Of a stretch of 64,000 nt of DNA, positions 13,298-22,811 are shown in pieces (positions within the stretch are counted from its first letter, which is position 1; each line of letters starts with the position of its first letter). The notes under the pieces were generated by a model that worked only from the letters and a program-made list of their open reading frames with translations, ran no database searches and was not told where the DNA came from. This DNA is from Phytopythium helicoides (taxonomy: Eukaryota; Oomycota; Peronosporomycetes; Pythiales; Pythiaceae). The translations under genes were made by a program, and so were the position numbers. The stretch is taken from positions 1 to 64,000 of the forward strand of contig JANFNE010000050.1 in assembly GCA_024867545.1 (NCBI GenBank), written 5' to 3'.

Positions 13298-13859
13298 TGC
13301 GCGCAATGCAATAGACAAGGATGGCCACTGGTTATGAGTATTCAGATAGATACCTTGGACCATATTTATATTTTCTGTTTTTGCCGTCTTGGAACTGGTA
13401 ACGGTCGTACCAACACGAGGCTCTATGGCTCTGAGGGTGGTTGCGCTAAGACACGCAGGGAGGGTTGAGACCTGCAAAGGCGACTCTCTCTGTTGCTGCA
13501 TCCAAATACGCGAGGCAGTTTCTCGGCCGTTCATAAGACGGAGGTTTTGCTGCACAAACGTGAACAACTGCTGGTGTATCCATGTCATTACACGTCAACT
13601 TCAAGTTGAAGCTAGAAAATGTAGCCATGTCCTCCGCAACTCAACACAAAAAATCCTTCAGTTTTTCCTCCAACAAAAGAAAAGACAAGGCAAACCGAGC
13701 GCGCGCAAACCGACACGATAAATTAGGCGATGCGACAATGATAAAGGTTGGAAATGAATCTCCAATCTTGGGCAAGAAACAGAAGCCACCACCAAATATA
13801 CTGTGCACCTTTGTCAGGCACATTTGACCTCTCATTTCATACACCCCTCCACCTTCTCC
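13298..13859. other. Unique spacer between inverted-repeat arms
   Basis: 562 bp of more AT-rich sequence separating the arms. It lies between two divergent genes and so would hold their upstream regulatory DNA. Short open frames here show no domain. The sequence 13588-13632 contains a TCAACTTCAAGTTGAAG palindrome next to ATGTAGCCATGTCC. Confidence 0.6.
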
Positions 13860-13892
13860 CCTCCTCGTCCTTCTCCTCCTCTTCTTCCAGTC

Positions 13893-13906
13893 TCATTGCA
13901 ACTTCT
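13893..13906 (+). promoter_or_regulatory. Initiator-like element, right-arm gene
   Basis: TCATTGCAACTTCTGC, the partner of the left-arm initiator with two substitutions. It begins about 77 bp before the ATG at 13970. Confidence 0.45.
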
Positions 13907-13969
13907 GCAGTCAAGCGCGCAAGCAACTCACGCCTCTCTTCTTCACAAGCTCAAAACACCGTAACCAAC

Positions 13970-14335
13970 ATGGGCCGCAAGAACAACAAGGCCAACAAGC
14001 AGGCTCAGCCACAGGCACAGGCACCCACCGCCACACCCCAGCAGAAGCCGCAGTCCGCCAAGCAGCAGCACCAGCCGTCTGCCGCCAACAAGCCCGTGCC
14101 GGAGAAGAAGGCGCAGCAGGCGACCTCCGCTTCCAAGCCGCAGGCTCAGGCACAGGCTCAGACGCAGGCTCCGCCGCAGCCGCAGCAGAAGCCTCAGTCC
14201 GCCAAGCAGGGTGGCAAGCAGCAACAGCAGCAGCAAGCCAAGCACCAGGAGCAGGCCAAGCCTATGCCAGCCAAGCAGCCGGAGGCGCAGGCCAAGCCGC
14301 AGTCGGCCAAGGGCAAGAAGGGCGGAAAGAAGTAA
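13970..14335 (+). CDS. Small Gln/Pro/Lys-rich low-complexity protein, right copy
   Basis: 121 residues, the same protein as the left-arm gene and transcribed away from it. The start ATG follows CCAAC and sits downstream of the initiator. A longer in-frame reading back to 13748 would begin upstream of the presumed transcription start and outside the duplicated arm, so it was not chosen. Composition is Gln/Pro/Ala/Lys with PQSAK repeats and a Lys/Gly tail. No known domain was recognised. Because the leader and 3' region are duplicated as well, both copies may be expressed. Confidence 0.7.
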   Translation: MGRKNNKANKQAQPQAQAPTATPQQKPQSAKQQHQPSAANKPVPEKKAQQATSASKPQAQAQAQTQAPPQPQQKPQSAKQGGKQQQQQQAKHQEQAKPMPAKQPEAQAKPQSAKGKKGGKK

Positions 14336-14832
14336 GCCGCTCTGAACATCTACAGTAGGCGTGAGTGACGCCGCCGACAGGGAGACTCTCGCCGTCTCGG
14401 TTAGAGAGATATCTATCTGTTCGGCATGTGTGGTCGGTTTGGTCGATCTATATGAGCGGAGCCTCAAGGCCGCTCGTGTAGGACGGACAGTCGGACGGAC
14501 GTATCGGCCGATCTGGACGGGTGCATTCTACCACCACCTCTAATGTATCAATAAACAAATCGCATCCGTTCGGGAGAAGTCAAACTTGGGTGTGTCGTGT
14601 GGCTTGCACTTGTTTGCCCTACGAACCTGTCGCCGTGTTTTCGCTCGGGCTCTGTATGAATCTGCTGGGCTTAATGAGATTGTCCTCGGAAAAGCTCGGG
14701 CACTGGTGCTGGGTCGGAATCATCGATTTACTCTCTCATTATCTACACTTTCTCCGTCGCCGCCCAATGCGACGGCACGAACGAACGCTTACACTCAGTC
14801 GACGCGATCCCTGTGAACTTGGCTGGCTGTCG

Positions 14833-15872
14833 TCACTGCTGCGGCTGGACATACTGGGGCTCCTGCGACTCCTGCGATTGCGGCGATGACTGCGGGAACG
14901 AGTAGGGTGCCGTGCGCGCGGGCTGCTGGCACTCGCAGGCGCGGCCGAGCTCGAGCTGGCCCTTGCCCGAACACCGGAAGCACTTGGTGAGCACCTTGGA
15001 GCCAAAGGATGTGCGCCAGTGCGGCGGCCACGTCTTGTCGATCGACGGACGCGCGCAGAGGCGCATGTAGAAGGTGGCGAGGCGCGGGTAGAGCCCGTCG
15101 AGCTGCAGGCCGCAGCGTACGGCGTAGGCAATGTTAGTGAACAGCACAAAGTCGCACAGGAAGGGCTTGTCTGCGTCGACGAGGAACTGGTGTCCGTCGA
15201 GGTACGCCTCCCAGAGTCGCAGTTCGTTCTCAACCGTGGCCCACTTGGCATCCACGAGCGCCGGGTTGCGCTTCTCTGGCGGGAAGCGGCGCAGGTAGAC
15301 GACGAGGTCGCCAACGACCGATAGGATCTCGTTGGATTCGTGCAGCCGCGACTGCGCGATGGCAAAACGCGGCAGTTCGCGCGGCATGCATGCTGGGGAG
15401 GGGTACTTTCGCTCCAGGAACTCCAGGATGGCGCTAGACTCGTAGATGACGGATCGGAAGGGGCTCATTCGCGAGAGCGATCCCGCGACGCCCGAGTCAT
15501 CGCTAGCCGCTGCGTCGGCGGCCTTGTCTCCTCCGGCCGCGCCGTCCACGGGCTCGACGAGCACTGGGATGCGCATGCGCGGGTTGAGCGCGCGGAAGAA
15601 GGGCGACTTGAGCACTCCGCTGGAGAAGCTGACGCACACGCCGCGGTAGGCCAGGCGCTTCTCCTCGAGCGCGATCAGGATGCGCCACGCTGCCAGGCGC
15701 CGTCAGTTTCCGCATGGAGCACGTCCGCAAGTCGCGCAGGTCGCCACGCACCCTGCGGGCTGCCAGAGCCCCAGTAGACCACGCGCTCGTGCGGCAGCGG
15801 CGCCAGATGAGCCAGCTCCTCCTCGGAGCTCACGAGGCCATTGCCGCCGCCCGCCGAGCCCGGAGACGTCAT
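14833..15872 (-). CDS. Glutathione S-transferase-like protein
   Basis: Two exons, 15752-15872 and 14833-15689, with a 62-nt intron (GTGCGT...GCAG). Splicing joins SGSPQ to AWRILIALEEK and gives 325 residues. The N-terminal half is a thioredoxin fold of GST type: a VYWGSGSPQ first strand and catalytic loop, a WRILIALEEK helix, an IPVLV strand before a cis-Pro position, and the ESSAI glutathione gamma-Glu binding motif. An all-alpha C-terminal domain follows. About 40 C-terminal residues form a Ser/Gln/Pro tail that ordinary GSTs (200-240 residues) lack, and a Gly/Ala/Asp-rich insert sits between the IPVLV strand and ESSAI. The family conjugates glutathione to electrophiles; the substrate here is unknown. 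Start chosen as the ATG giving MTSPGSAGGGN. Confidence 0.8.
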
Positions 15873-18800
15873 GGAGCGCGGCTGCTGCTGGCTGCTGCTC
15901 GCTGCTTGAGGCGATCGAGAGTGGAGAAGGAAAAAAAATGCGAACGAGCGCGGGTGACTATCGGGTAGTCACGAATGGTCGGTGTCGAAATGCGGGTTTT
16001 GGTAGCGCGAAAAGGCGGCTAATAATTGAAATTGACGAGCGGAGGAGGATCCAGCCAATCAGAGAGACAGGATCGGGTGACGTGGCGGACGGGCAGCTTG
16101 TCCCCATCAGGTGGCAGAGCTCGATCGGCATGGCACCTGAACGAACGCCGCCTGGGGGGCATCACCAGCAGCAGGCAGTGCCAGTTGGATGAGCGATCGG
16201 CGACCGTAGACCGAGCAGGCCGCCCCGCAGCCACGACCAGCTCTGCCAATCATACACCGAGATACTCGCGTGTCGATTTTCGCGGCGGTGACGTTGCCCG
16301 AGTTTGACTATCAGGTAGTCGATCTGCGGATGACCAACACTCGTCACGTCAACAGATTGACTTCTCACATAATTGCTTTAGAGTGCTGAGTATTGTAAAA
16401 TAATTACTTTACATAGCCATGACCACTTCAACTTGAAGTCTACGCATCGAGCCTGTTGCCACTTCCGTGGCGCTGCCCATGCATCCACGCAGACACACAT
16501 ATCGAATCGACTTGTTTTCTGCTGCTGTAGGCATCAACACGTCGTCTGCGCGGCAAGATGTGCTCGCCAAGACGTCATCAATCGCCGAAACGCATCTTGT
16601 GGGCAGAGAGAACGATCGTAGGCACTGACACCAGCAACACTTGACATCACTCGCACCACTTGTGCCACTCGCAGCTGGAGAGGATAACCCGAGGACCTAT
16701 CGCCACGGCTCGTGCTACTGACACCGATCTCCACCACTGCGTATCGTCCTAGCTACTACACGAAGTCGAGATGGCACTGCCCTGTTCGATTCGAGCAATG
16801 TCACTGACCATCACACTCGCCGTCATGCTGCCTTCATGATGAAAGTGATGAATTCTCAACAATGACGGCTCTAGCTACTCACGGCGAAGCAACAATGGAA
16901 GTGTGAAGCGACAATACAGGCAACGAGAGCTCACAGCGAACCCGATCGTGCATATCGGTGCAGACGAAGGCATGCACAGCTCCATCACCGAAGAAAAGTT
17001 TTTGCGAGGCAGCACCGACCGAATCCGCGAGGAGCGACCACTATACGGCAGCTGAGGCAACTCCTACCCCACGTGCGCACAGTGTATCCACGAGTTCTTC
17101 ATTCGACAACAACTCGGTACCCGCCAATTGATCAGGATCTTGCTCTCTCGGCCTTGCTTGTGGATAGACTAGTAGCGGGTTGTGCCACGATTTGCCATCT
17201 AGCCACTTCATCGAGCTCATCGACGAGCACAATAAGTAGACACCGCGGTTTATACTGAATTGATATGTTGCGGGTGTGCTTCCGGTCGATACTAATGGCT
17301 AGGTGAAGCTCGTGATCTCCATGTTCAACGGAGAGAAAGTTTGATACAAATCGTCGGTGAGAAGGTAGATATAGGCGCCTTCAGTCAAGCATTTGGATCG
17401 CTGCACCCCGCAGCAATCTTTCGAGAACGCAACAGTCTCCGTGACTGCACATTCGATGATACCATTCGCACAAGAGTTTCTGAGCACGCCTACACAAAAT
17501 GAAACTTGCAAACAATTCTTCTTGGTGATTCAGCTCTCTTCACAACTTAGCAAGAACGTGGCATACATCTTTTGTTTGCAGACTCGGAGCCACTCAACTC
17601 TAGCAATAGTTTGCTTGCTCCTGTTTGCATTGCGGAGACTCGCCAAGCGCTGCTACCAGACGAGCGATGTGACGTCGACGAGGCCATGAAAGACGCTGAC
17701 ACACGAACTTCGGATCAGTTTGAAGCAGCCCCGCAGCTGCTGCGTTCCTGTGCCGAGGGGCAGATGAAAAGCGGAGGCGTAGGAGTGGTTAGTCGAGGGT
17801 GCATGAGAAGCGAAAATTGGGGTAGATTAGAAGAGCTGTCCACACCTGTGCTTGCCATGGCCACGCTGGGAATGCATCAAGTTTGTTGTGGACGTCGATT
17901 CTCCGATGGGTTGGGCGTTTCAAGCGGTTGAGGCAGGCATCATAAAACGGAACACTTACATCGTCGACGAGTCGCACTCCTTTTGAGTTAGTTGAGTCGG
18001 CGCGAGGCTGTCGCGACAGCCTATAGCTCTTGGGAATCGTGCTCAACGGCTGCAGTCGAGTCAGATGTAGAGTGCGAGGTCTTGCTTGTAGCCACACATC
18101 TCTCAAAGATAGCTGTATCCGATTACCACGACCCCGTTGGAACTTAGTCGACCACCACGCGTCGACGTTTCGACGAAGCTGTTGGTACTCATTACCAAGA
18201 GTGTCACCGTGCGAGAGTACGTCGACTTCCTGCCAAACTAGTTCGAAGATATCATGGTTCTAGAGCTAGCACGGAGGCTCTGCTCATCCGATCTAACGCA
18301 TGGAGATTCTCGAAGGCAAATGGGTACCGGCTTGAATATCGAATGGTTTTCTGCTACCGGAGGAATGTGTGGACGGTTGGTTGGAAAACCAGACGAAACG
18401 CTCTCGGATCAGGAAGAGAGTGAAGTCCCCTCGGCTGGCTCACTTCTAGTGCTCGCTCGTCCTCCAGGTGCCGCTTCGCCAACGAGCTCGTCGAATTACG
18501 CAACAGAAAGATTCCGACGCGTGTCGAGTGGTCCGCGACCCCATTCTTTCATACCCAACGACCATCAGGGTGAACGACTCGTCCAGTAAACAAAAAGGCT
18601 CCGACTACTGGTGGAAGATCGCAAGATACGTCGACTGGTAACGGACAACCAGTTAGCGTCCGACATAACGTCCGACATGCGCAAATGGGTGCACATCCGA
18701 CTCTCAATGCCAACAGCAACTCCAGACCCTGTTTCAAGCAGCCCACCCATCACAAACTCACCCAATCGAATTAACATGCATAAATTCCTGTTGAACGATT

Positions 18801-19047
18801 CGGCTTCATCGCTATTGCATGACTTTGCAAATGAGCTGGCGCTAATACAGCCTAGAGACGAGTGGTCGTCGCACTTGTCGCCGTCTGCCCTGCCCAGATA
18901 TCCATGGAGGGCTTACAAGACGAGGTATTGAGGCCCAAGCCAAATAGCGATCGAGGTTCATTGATCTCACGCCTTTAGCGGGAGGACTTGGAAAATGGGA
19001 AGCATTTGATCAACTCCTTCCCGCGGCTTGAGCTCGCTTCGACTTGG
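15873..19047. other. 3.2-kb gene-poor interval
   Basis: No intact gene recognised. Many open frames of 60-170 codons are present on both strands without domains or coding-like composition. The minus strand carries coding-like relics (see 17789-18259). A motif CATAGCCATGACC followed by ACTTCAACTTGAAGT at about 16412-16439 resembles motifs at 12337-12366 and 13588-13632. The stretch just upstream of 19048 is duplicated in the flank of lipase 2. Confidence 0.5.
17789..18259 (-). pseudogene. Decayed coding remnant, probably transposon-derived
   Basis: An uninterrupted minus-strand frame of about 157 codons without a clear ATG, with normal protein-like composition (for example FELVWQEVD and RNVDAWW, later VPFYDACLNRLKRP). 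Upstream, the same strand shows further coding-like pieces in other frames up to about 18750, separated by stops. The pattern suits a decayed long ORF of a mobile element, but no diagnostic motif (reverse transcriptase, integrase or transposase) was identified. Confidence 0.3.
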
Positions 19048-19063
19048 TCATTCCCCATTTTGC
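19048..19063 (+). promoter_or_regulatory. Oomycete core promoter of lipase 1
   Basis: TCATTCCCCATTTTGC is an exact match to initiator YCAYTYY followed two bases later by MWTTTNC. The expected transcription start is A19050, 69 bp before the ATG at 19119. This rules out the longer open frame that begins at 19044. Confidence 0.8.
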
Positions 19064-19118
19064 TTTCTGCGGCGCGGACCTTCCCTTCGACTTCAAGCCT
19101 GCGCACTATCAGCAAGCC

Positions 19119-20780
19119 ATGGCCAAGTCTAGCTGCACTGCCATCATCTTAGCGCTGCTAGCACTTGTTGCTACGCTCACCTCCATCGTCGAGGCGCAGA
19201 ACACCTACCCGATCGTACTCGTCCACGGCTTCTCTGGATGGGGACCCGATGAGCTGCCCGATTACAAGTATTGGGGCGGCATCCACGGTGATCTACAGAA
19301 GCAACTAAGAGACCAGGGATACACCGTCTACACCGCTGCCGTAGGACCCTTCTCCAGCAACTGGGACAGAGCCTGCGAACTATACGCACAGATCAAGGGA
19401 GGACAAGTCGACTACGGACACGTACACTCCACCAAGCACAAGCACGAGCGTTACGGACGCAACTACACCGGACTCTACCCCGAGTGGGGGAACACCGTCA
19501 ACGGCAAGGTCAACAAGATCCACCTCATCGGTCACTCGATGGGAGGACAGACCATCCGCATGCTGGCGCACATGCTGGAGAAGGGCACGGCTGGCGCCCC
19601 CGAGGTTGAGACTGATCCAACGAGTCCGCTGTTTGCGGGTGGCAAGAGCTGGGTGCACTCGATTACGACGATCGCAACGCCGAATCAGGGCACGACCCTC
19701 GCTGACGGGTTCGTAGAGATTGGTGGCACCACCAGCTCCTTTCTCGCTTCGGTCTGGAATTCTATCGGCCACGCTAGTAAATCAACAGTCGAGTACTTTG
19801 ATGATATGCTGGCTCGCTGGGGAGTCGCCAACAAGGACAGAACCAAGACGATGATCGGAAAGATCAAGGGCGTTTTGACGAGCACCATCTTCAAGCCACT
19901 GATTAACAGAGGGCTGCCAGTTGTTGCTGTTGTTGCTAAGTCCCCGCTTCATTTACTGCTGAAAATAGCTGGCGTCGATGATTTGTCAACGACCTTCAAA
20001 TACGAGGTCAAGCTGGAGCAATGGGGGATCCGAGCCAAGGAGAGAACCGAGACGGTGACCGACTATTTAAAGCACGTGTTTTCGAGCAACATCTTCAAGC
20101 CTGGATTTAAGGATATCTCGCTCTGGAGTCTATCGACGGCTGGTGCCATGGAGGAAAACTCTTGGGTGACGACGCTCCCAGAAGTCTACTACTACAGCTA
20201 CTCAACGATGGACACGGTCGCGGTCCCAATGCTCGGCTCGCTCCCAATACTGCCCACGATGCTTCCTCTGCTGTACCCGCTCGCGACATTTATTGGTACC
20301 CGCAACCATCCTGACTCGCTGAGCCGCAACATTGACTGGCAGCCGAATGACGGCGTGGTCAACACCATCTCGATGGAGAAGGACACCTTCGGGTCAGCCA
20401 TCACTTTTGACGGCAAATCTGTAAAGGGCAAATGGAACAAGATGACACAGCTCAACCACGTGGATCATCTCGCTATCGTCGGCACGACTCTGCACCCAGA
20501 GGTGCCAATGCTCTATGAGGCCATGGCGCAGCTACTCACAAGCCTTCCAGCCGATGGCAGTGCGCCAACTAGTCTCGAGGAGCAAGTAGAATCGACGCTG
20601 CTCCAAGTTGCAGCCAACGAGAGTATCACGAGTGCCATTTTAAATCTCCGAGATGCTGCAACGAGCATTCAGAAAATGAGCGATCTGAAGCAGCTGTGTG
20701 CCAGAACTGAAGGCAAATTTGCCGAGACATACTGCAACACAATGTTCAGCGCCCTTCCGACTCGACGGCTTCGCGGTTGA
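19119..20780 (+). CDS. Secreted lipase, family I.5 type (lipase 1)
   Basis: 553 residues. The signal peptide ends near VEAQ, so the mature enzyme starts about NTYPIVLVHGF. The alpha/beta-hydrolase resembles Geobacillus/Staphylococcus lipases: oxyanion strand VLVHGFSGWG, the family hallmark GPFSSNWDRACELYAQIKGG, nucleophile Ser140 in GHSMGG, catalytic Asp in WQPNDGVVNT and catalytic His in VDHLAIVG. It hydrolyses triglyceride esters outside the cell. An N-glycosylation site lies at RNYTGLYP. It is 61 residues longer than lipases 2 and 3 because the lid/IFKP segment is present twice (about 19731-19913 and 19914-20113), the first copy more diverged. The C terminus is RRLRG. The start is fixed by the core promoter at 19048. 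The gene is convergent with the minus-strand gene at 20925. Confidence 0.93.
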   Translation: MAKSSCTAIILALLALVATLTSIVEAQNTYPIVLVHGFSGWGPDELPDYKYWGGIHGDLQKQLRDQGYTVYTAAVGPFSSNWDRACELYAQIKGGQVDYGHVHSTKHKHERYGRNYTGLYPEWGNTVNGKVNKIHLIGHSMGGQTIRMLAHMLEKGTAGAPEVETDPTSPLFAGGKSWVHSITTIATPNQGTTLADGFVEIGGTTSSFLASVWNSIGHASKSTVEYFDDMLARWGVANKDRTKTMIGKIKGVLTSTIFKPLINRGLPVVAVVAKSPLHLLLKIAGVDDLSTTFKYEVKLEQWGIRAKERTETVTDYLKHVFSSNIFKPGFKDISLWSLSTAGAMEENSWVTTLPEVYYYSYSTMDTVAVPMLGSLPILPTMLPLLYPLATFIGTRNHPDSLSRNIDWQPNDGVVNTISMEKDTFGSAITFDGKSVKGKWNKMTQLNHVDHLAIVGTTLHPEVPMLYEAMAQLLTSLPADGSAPTSLEEQVESTLLQVAANESITSAILNLRDAATSIQKMSDLKQLCARTEGKFAETYCNTMFSALPTRRLRG

Positions 20781-20924
20781 TTCGAACGAAGAGCTACAAT
20801 GTGACGGGATGATGACGTCCTGGAGTTTCGTGTATGCGCGGTGCATGATTGAAACCTTTTCGTGCATCCATTTCCCCATGATTAGCAACTAAGTAGTAGC
20901 AGCACGTCTTTCTTGATACGGAAC

Positions 20925-22811
20925 CTAAAGCAATTCGAGCTTGCGGAGCACGCCCTGCGCTCGGCGCAAAGTCAACTCTTTCTCTTTCTCCGTATTGACG
21001 ACAGCGCACTCAGTCACCACACCGAGCTCGGGTACACTCCAAGCGCTTTCCATCTTCTCATACACATCCCATGTTGCATCCGAGATATCGTTCTTGCGCG
21101 CGAGCAACCGCCCCTTGACGATTTCGCGATCGCACTCGCAAAGAATGAGCGCAAAGAGAGCACCTTCGCGGTGTGCAGCCGCTATAAAGCTTTGGCGTTG
21201 CGCTGCGTCGCGGAAGGTTGCGTCAACTACGACGCGCTCGCCTTCGCGCAGCAGTCCAACGCACCGGATCAGAATCTCGTTGTACGTGCGCTTCGTCATC
21301 TGGGGCGAGTACAAGCCTTCCTCGAAGCTGCCATGACGAGCATTTGAGTGACTCGAAGACGAGTCGAGCGTATCAGCGCTGGTAGATTCACGCTCGTTTG
21401 CAGAAAGTGTCGTCGCATCTCCTGCGAGCTGCTTAGCTAGTTCTTTGCGGATCGCGTCGGCGCGCAACCAAGTCATGGTGGACTCGTCACCGGCCAGCAT
21501 CTTGGCAAGATTTGACTTGCCACTTGCCGGAAGTCCTCCGACGAGTACCATGCATGGACGCTCCGCCGCGGGTGATAGCAGCTCAAGTGCCACAAGCCAG
21601 TAGCAGCGCGCCGTTTGCTGCTCTCTCGCCCGCTCGGCAGCTGGGACCGTCGGATCGACTACGCGGAAGCCGTGCACCTTGGCTCGCACGACAGCTCGAT
21701 AAGCCGCGTAGAACAGGAAGAGTTTCTTGTTGGCAGGAGTGTCTTGCACAGCCATCGTCAAGTACTCGGTCATGAGCTGCCGAGCCAGGTCAGGTCTTCC
21801 TTTGCGCCAGATGTCCATCATGACGAATGCCACGTCAGCAAGAGGGTCGCCGTAGCGGAACTGCTCGTTGAACTCGATACAGTCCAAGATGACAAACTTG
21901 TCGTCCGCGAATGGATCTGCGCCACCCTCTGCCATCTCATGGCATTGCTTGCTGCCGTCATTGTCGTCGCTGTCTGTCGGCAGCAGGTAGATATGCTCCA
22001 AGCGCAGATCGCCGTGGCTATCACACGTGTAGCCGTTCTCGACGCGAGCCGCAATGGTCGGCGCTAGAGCCTTGAGCTGCGCGTAAGTTTGGTCCTTGAC
22101 GCGCTGGTACACGGCGGAGGAGACTGTCGCGCCGACGTGGGTCTGCGTTTGCTCAAAGTTCTCGTCAATGTTGTGCCGCACGACGTGCTCCTTGCCGAAC
22201 TCGTCGATCTTGGGTCCGCGGCGCGCGTGCGCATGGAAATCCACGAGCTTGCTCGCCACGCGCGTCACAATCGCCGACGAGAGTCTTCCTTCGTCCATGA
22301 TGTGCAGCAGCGTGCGCTCGTCGGGCAGGCGCACCATGTGCACGGCCCACTCGACAATCTCTCCGAAGTCGTCGTTGAGCCAGTAGTCGAGCTTGTCATT
22401 CTTCTCTGGCGTCCAGAAGTCGTCGCAGCGTACGCTGATCTCGCGCGTGTCGCGGCGCATCGAGATGGGCACGACGCCCATGTAGACGCCTGGCGCGAGC
22501 CGCTGGTTGAGCTGCACCTCGGCGTAGCATGCCTGGAAGCGCTTGTAGAGCGTCGAAAAGTCCACGAAGCCAAAGTCCACGGGCTTCTTGACCTTGTACA
22601 CGCGCTCAGCGAGCAGCAGCACCAGCGACAGGTGCGTGTGCACGGCCGCGAGCGGCTCGGCCGGCGGCCCGCGGCCCTCGGGGAAGGCCGCGCGCTCGGC
22701 TTCCGGCGTCGCGAACTTGTACGTCGCGGGGTCGCGCAGCGCACGCTCGAGCTGAGCGAGCGGCAGCTCCAGCGGCGGCGCCTGCTTGTGCTTTGGTCTT
22801 CGCGGCTCCAT
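20925..22811 (-). CDS. APH-like / P-loop kinase fusion protein
   Basis: Single exon, 628 residues. Residues about 60-410 are an aminoglycoside-phosphotransferase-like kinase domain with catalytic loop SHGDLRLEH and a following LDCIEFNEQFRYGDPLADVAF metal-binding segment. Residues about 425-628 form a P-loop kinase with Walker A GGLPASGKSN and a VVVDATFRD strand typical of gluconate-kinase/zeta-like small-molecule kinases. The same order is found in bacterial bifunctional proteins (COG2187 plus COG0645). The substrate is not known. A Ser-rich insert sits between Walker A and the DATF strand. Cytosolic location is likely because no targeting sequence is seen. It converges on lipase 1 with a 144-bp gap. 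Confidence 0.85.
   Translation of the reverse strand: MEPRRPKHKQAPPLELPLAQLERALRDPATYKFATPEAERAAFPEGRGPPAEPLAAVHTHLSLVLLLAERVYKVKKPVDFGFVDFSTLYKRFQACYAEVQLNQRLAPGVYMGVVPISMRRDTREISVRCDDFWTPEKNDKLDYWLNDDFGEIVEWAVHMVRLPDERTLLHIMDEGRLSSAIVTRVASKLVDFHAHARRGPKIDEFGKEHVVRHNIDENFEQTQTHVGATVSSAVYQRVKDQTYAQLKALAPTIAARVENGYTCDSHGDLRLEHIYLLPTDSDDNDGSKQCHEMAEGGADPFADDKFVILDCIEFNEQFRYGDPLADVAFVMMDIWRKGRPDLARQLMTEYLTMAVQDTPANKKLFLFYAAYRAVVRAKVHGFRVVDPTVPAAERAREQQTARCYWLVALELLSPAAERPCMVLVGGLPASGKSNLAKMLAGDESTMTWLRADAIRKELAKQLAGDATTLSANERESTSADTLDSSSSHSNARHGSFEEGLYSPQMTKRTYNEILIRCVGLLREGERVVVDATFRDAAQRQSFIAAAHREGALFALILCECDREIVKGRLLARKNDISDATWDVYEKMESAWSVPELGVVTECAVVNTEKEKELTLRRAQGVLRKLELL

Larger units (their letters stand above)
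13860..14609 (-). repeat. Right arm of 750-bp inverted repeat
   Basis: Mirror image of 12548-13297. The outer edge is at the shared GTGGCTTGCAC and the inner edge at CCTCCTCGTCC. Outside these limits the sequences diverge at once, as expected for a discrete duplication event. Confidence 0.95.

Noticed and set aside
14521..14889. ORF downstream of the inverted repeat
   Set aside because: It overlaps the 3' end of the GST-like gene in antisense and has no recognisable domain.
19044..19118. Longer N terminus for lipase 1
   Set aside because: Begins with a non-ATG codon inside the core promoter, upstream of the expected transcription start.
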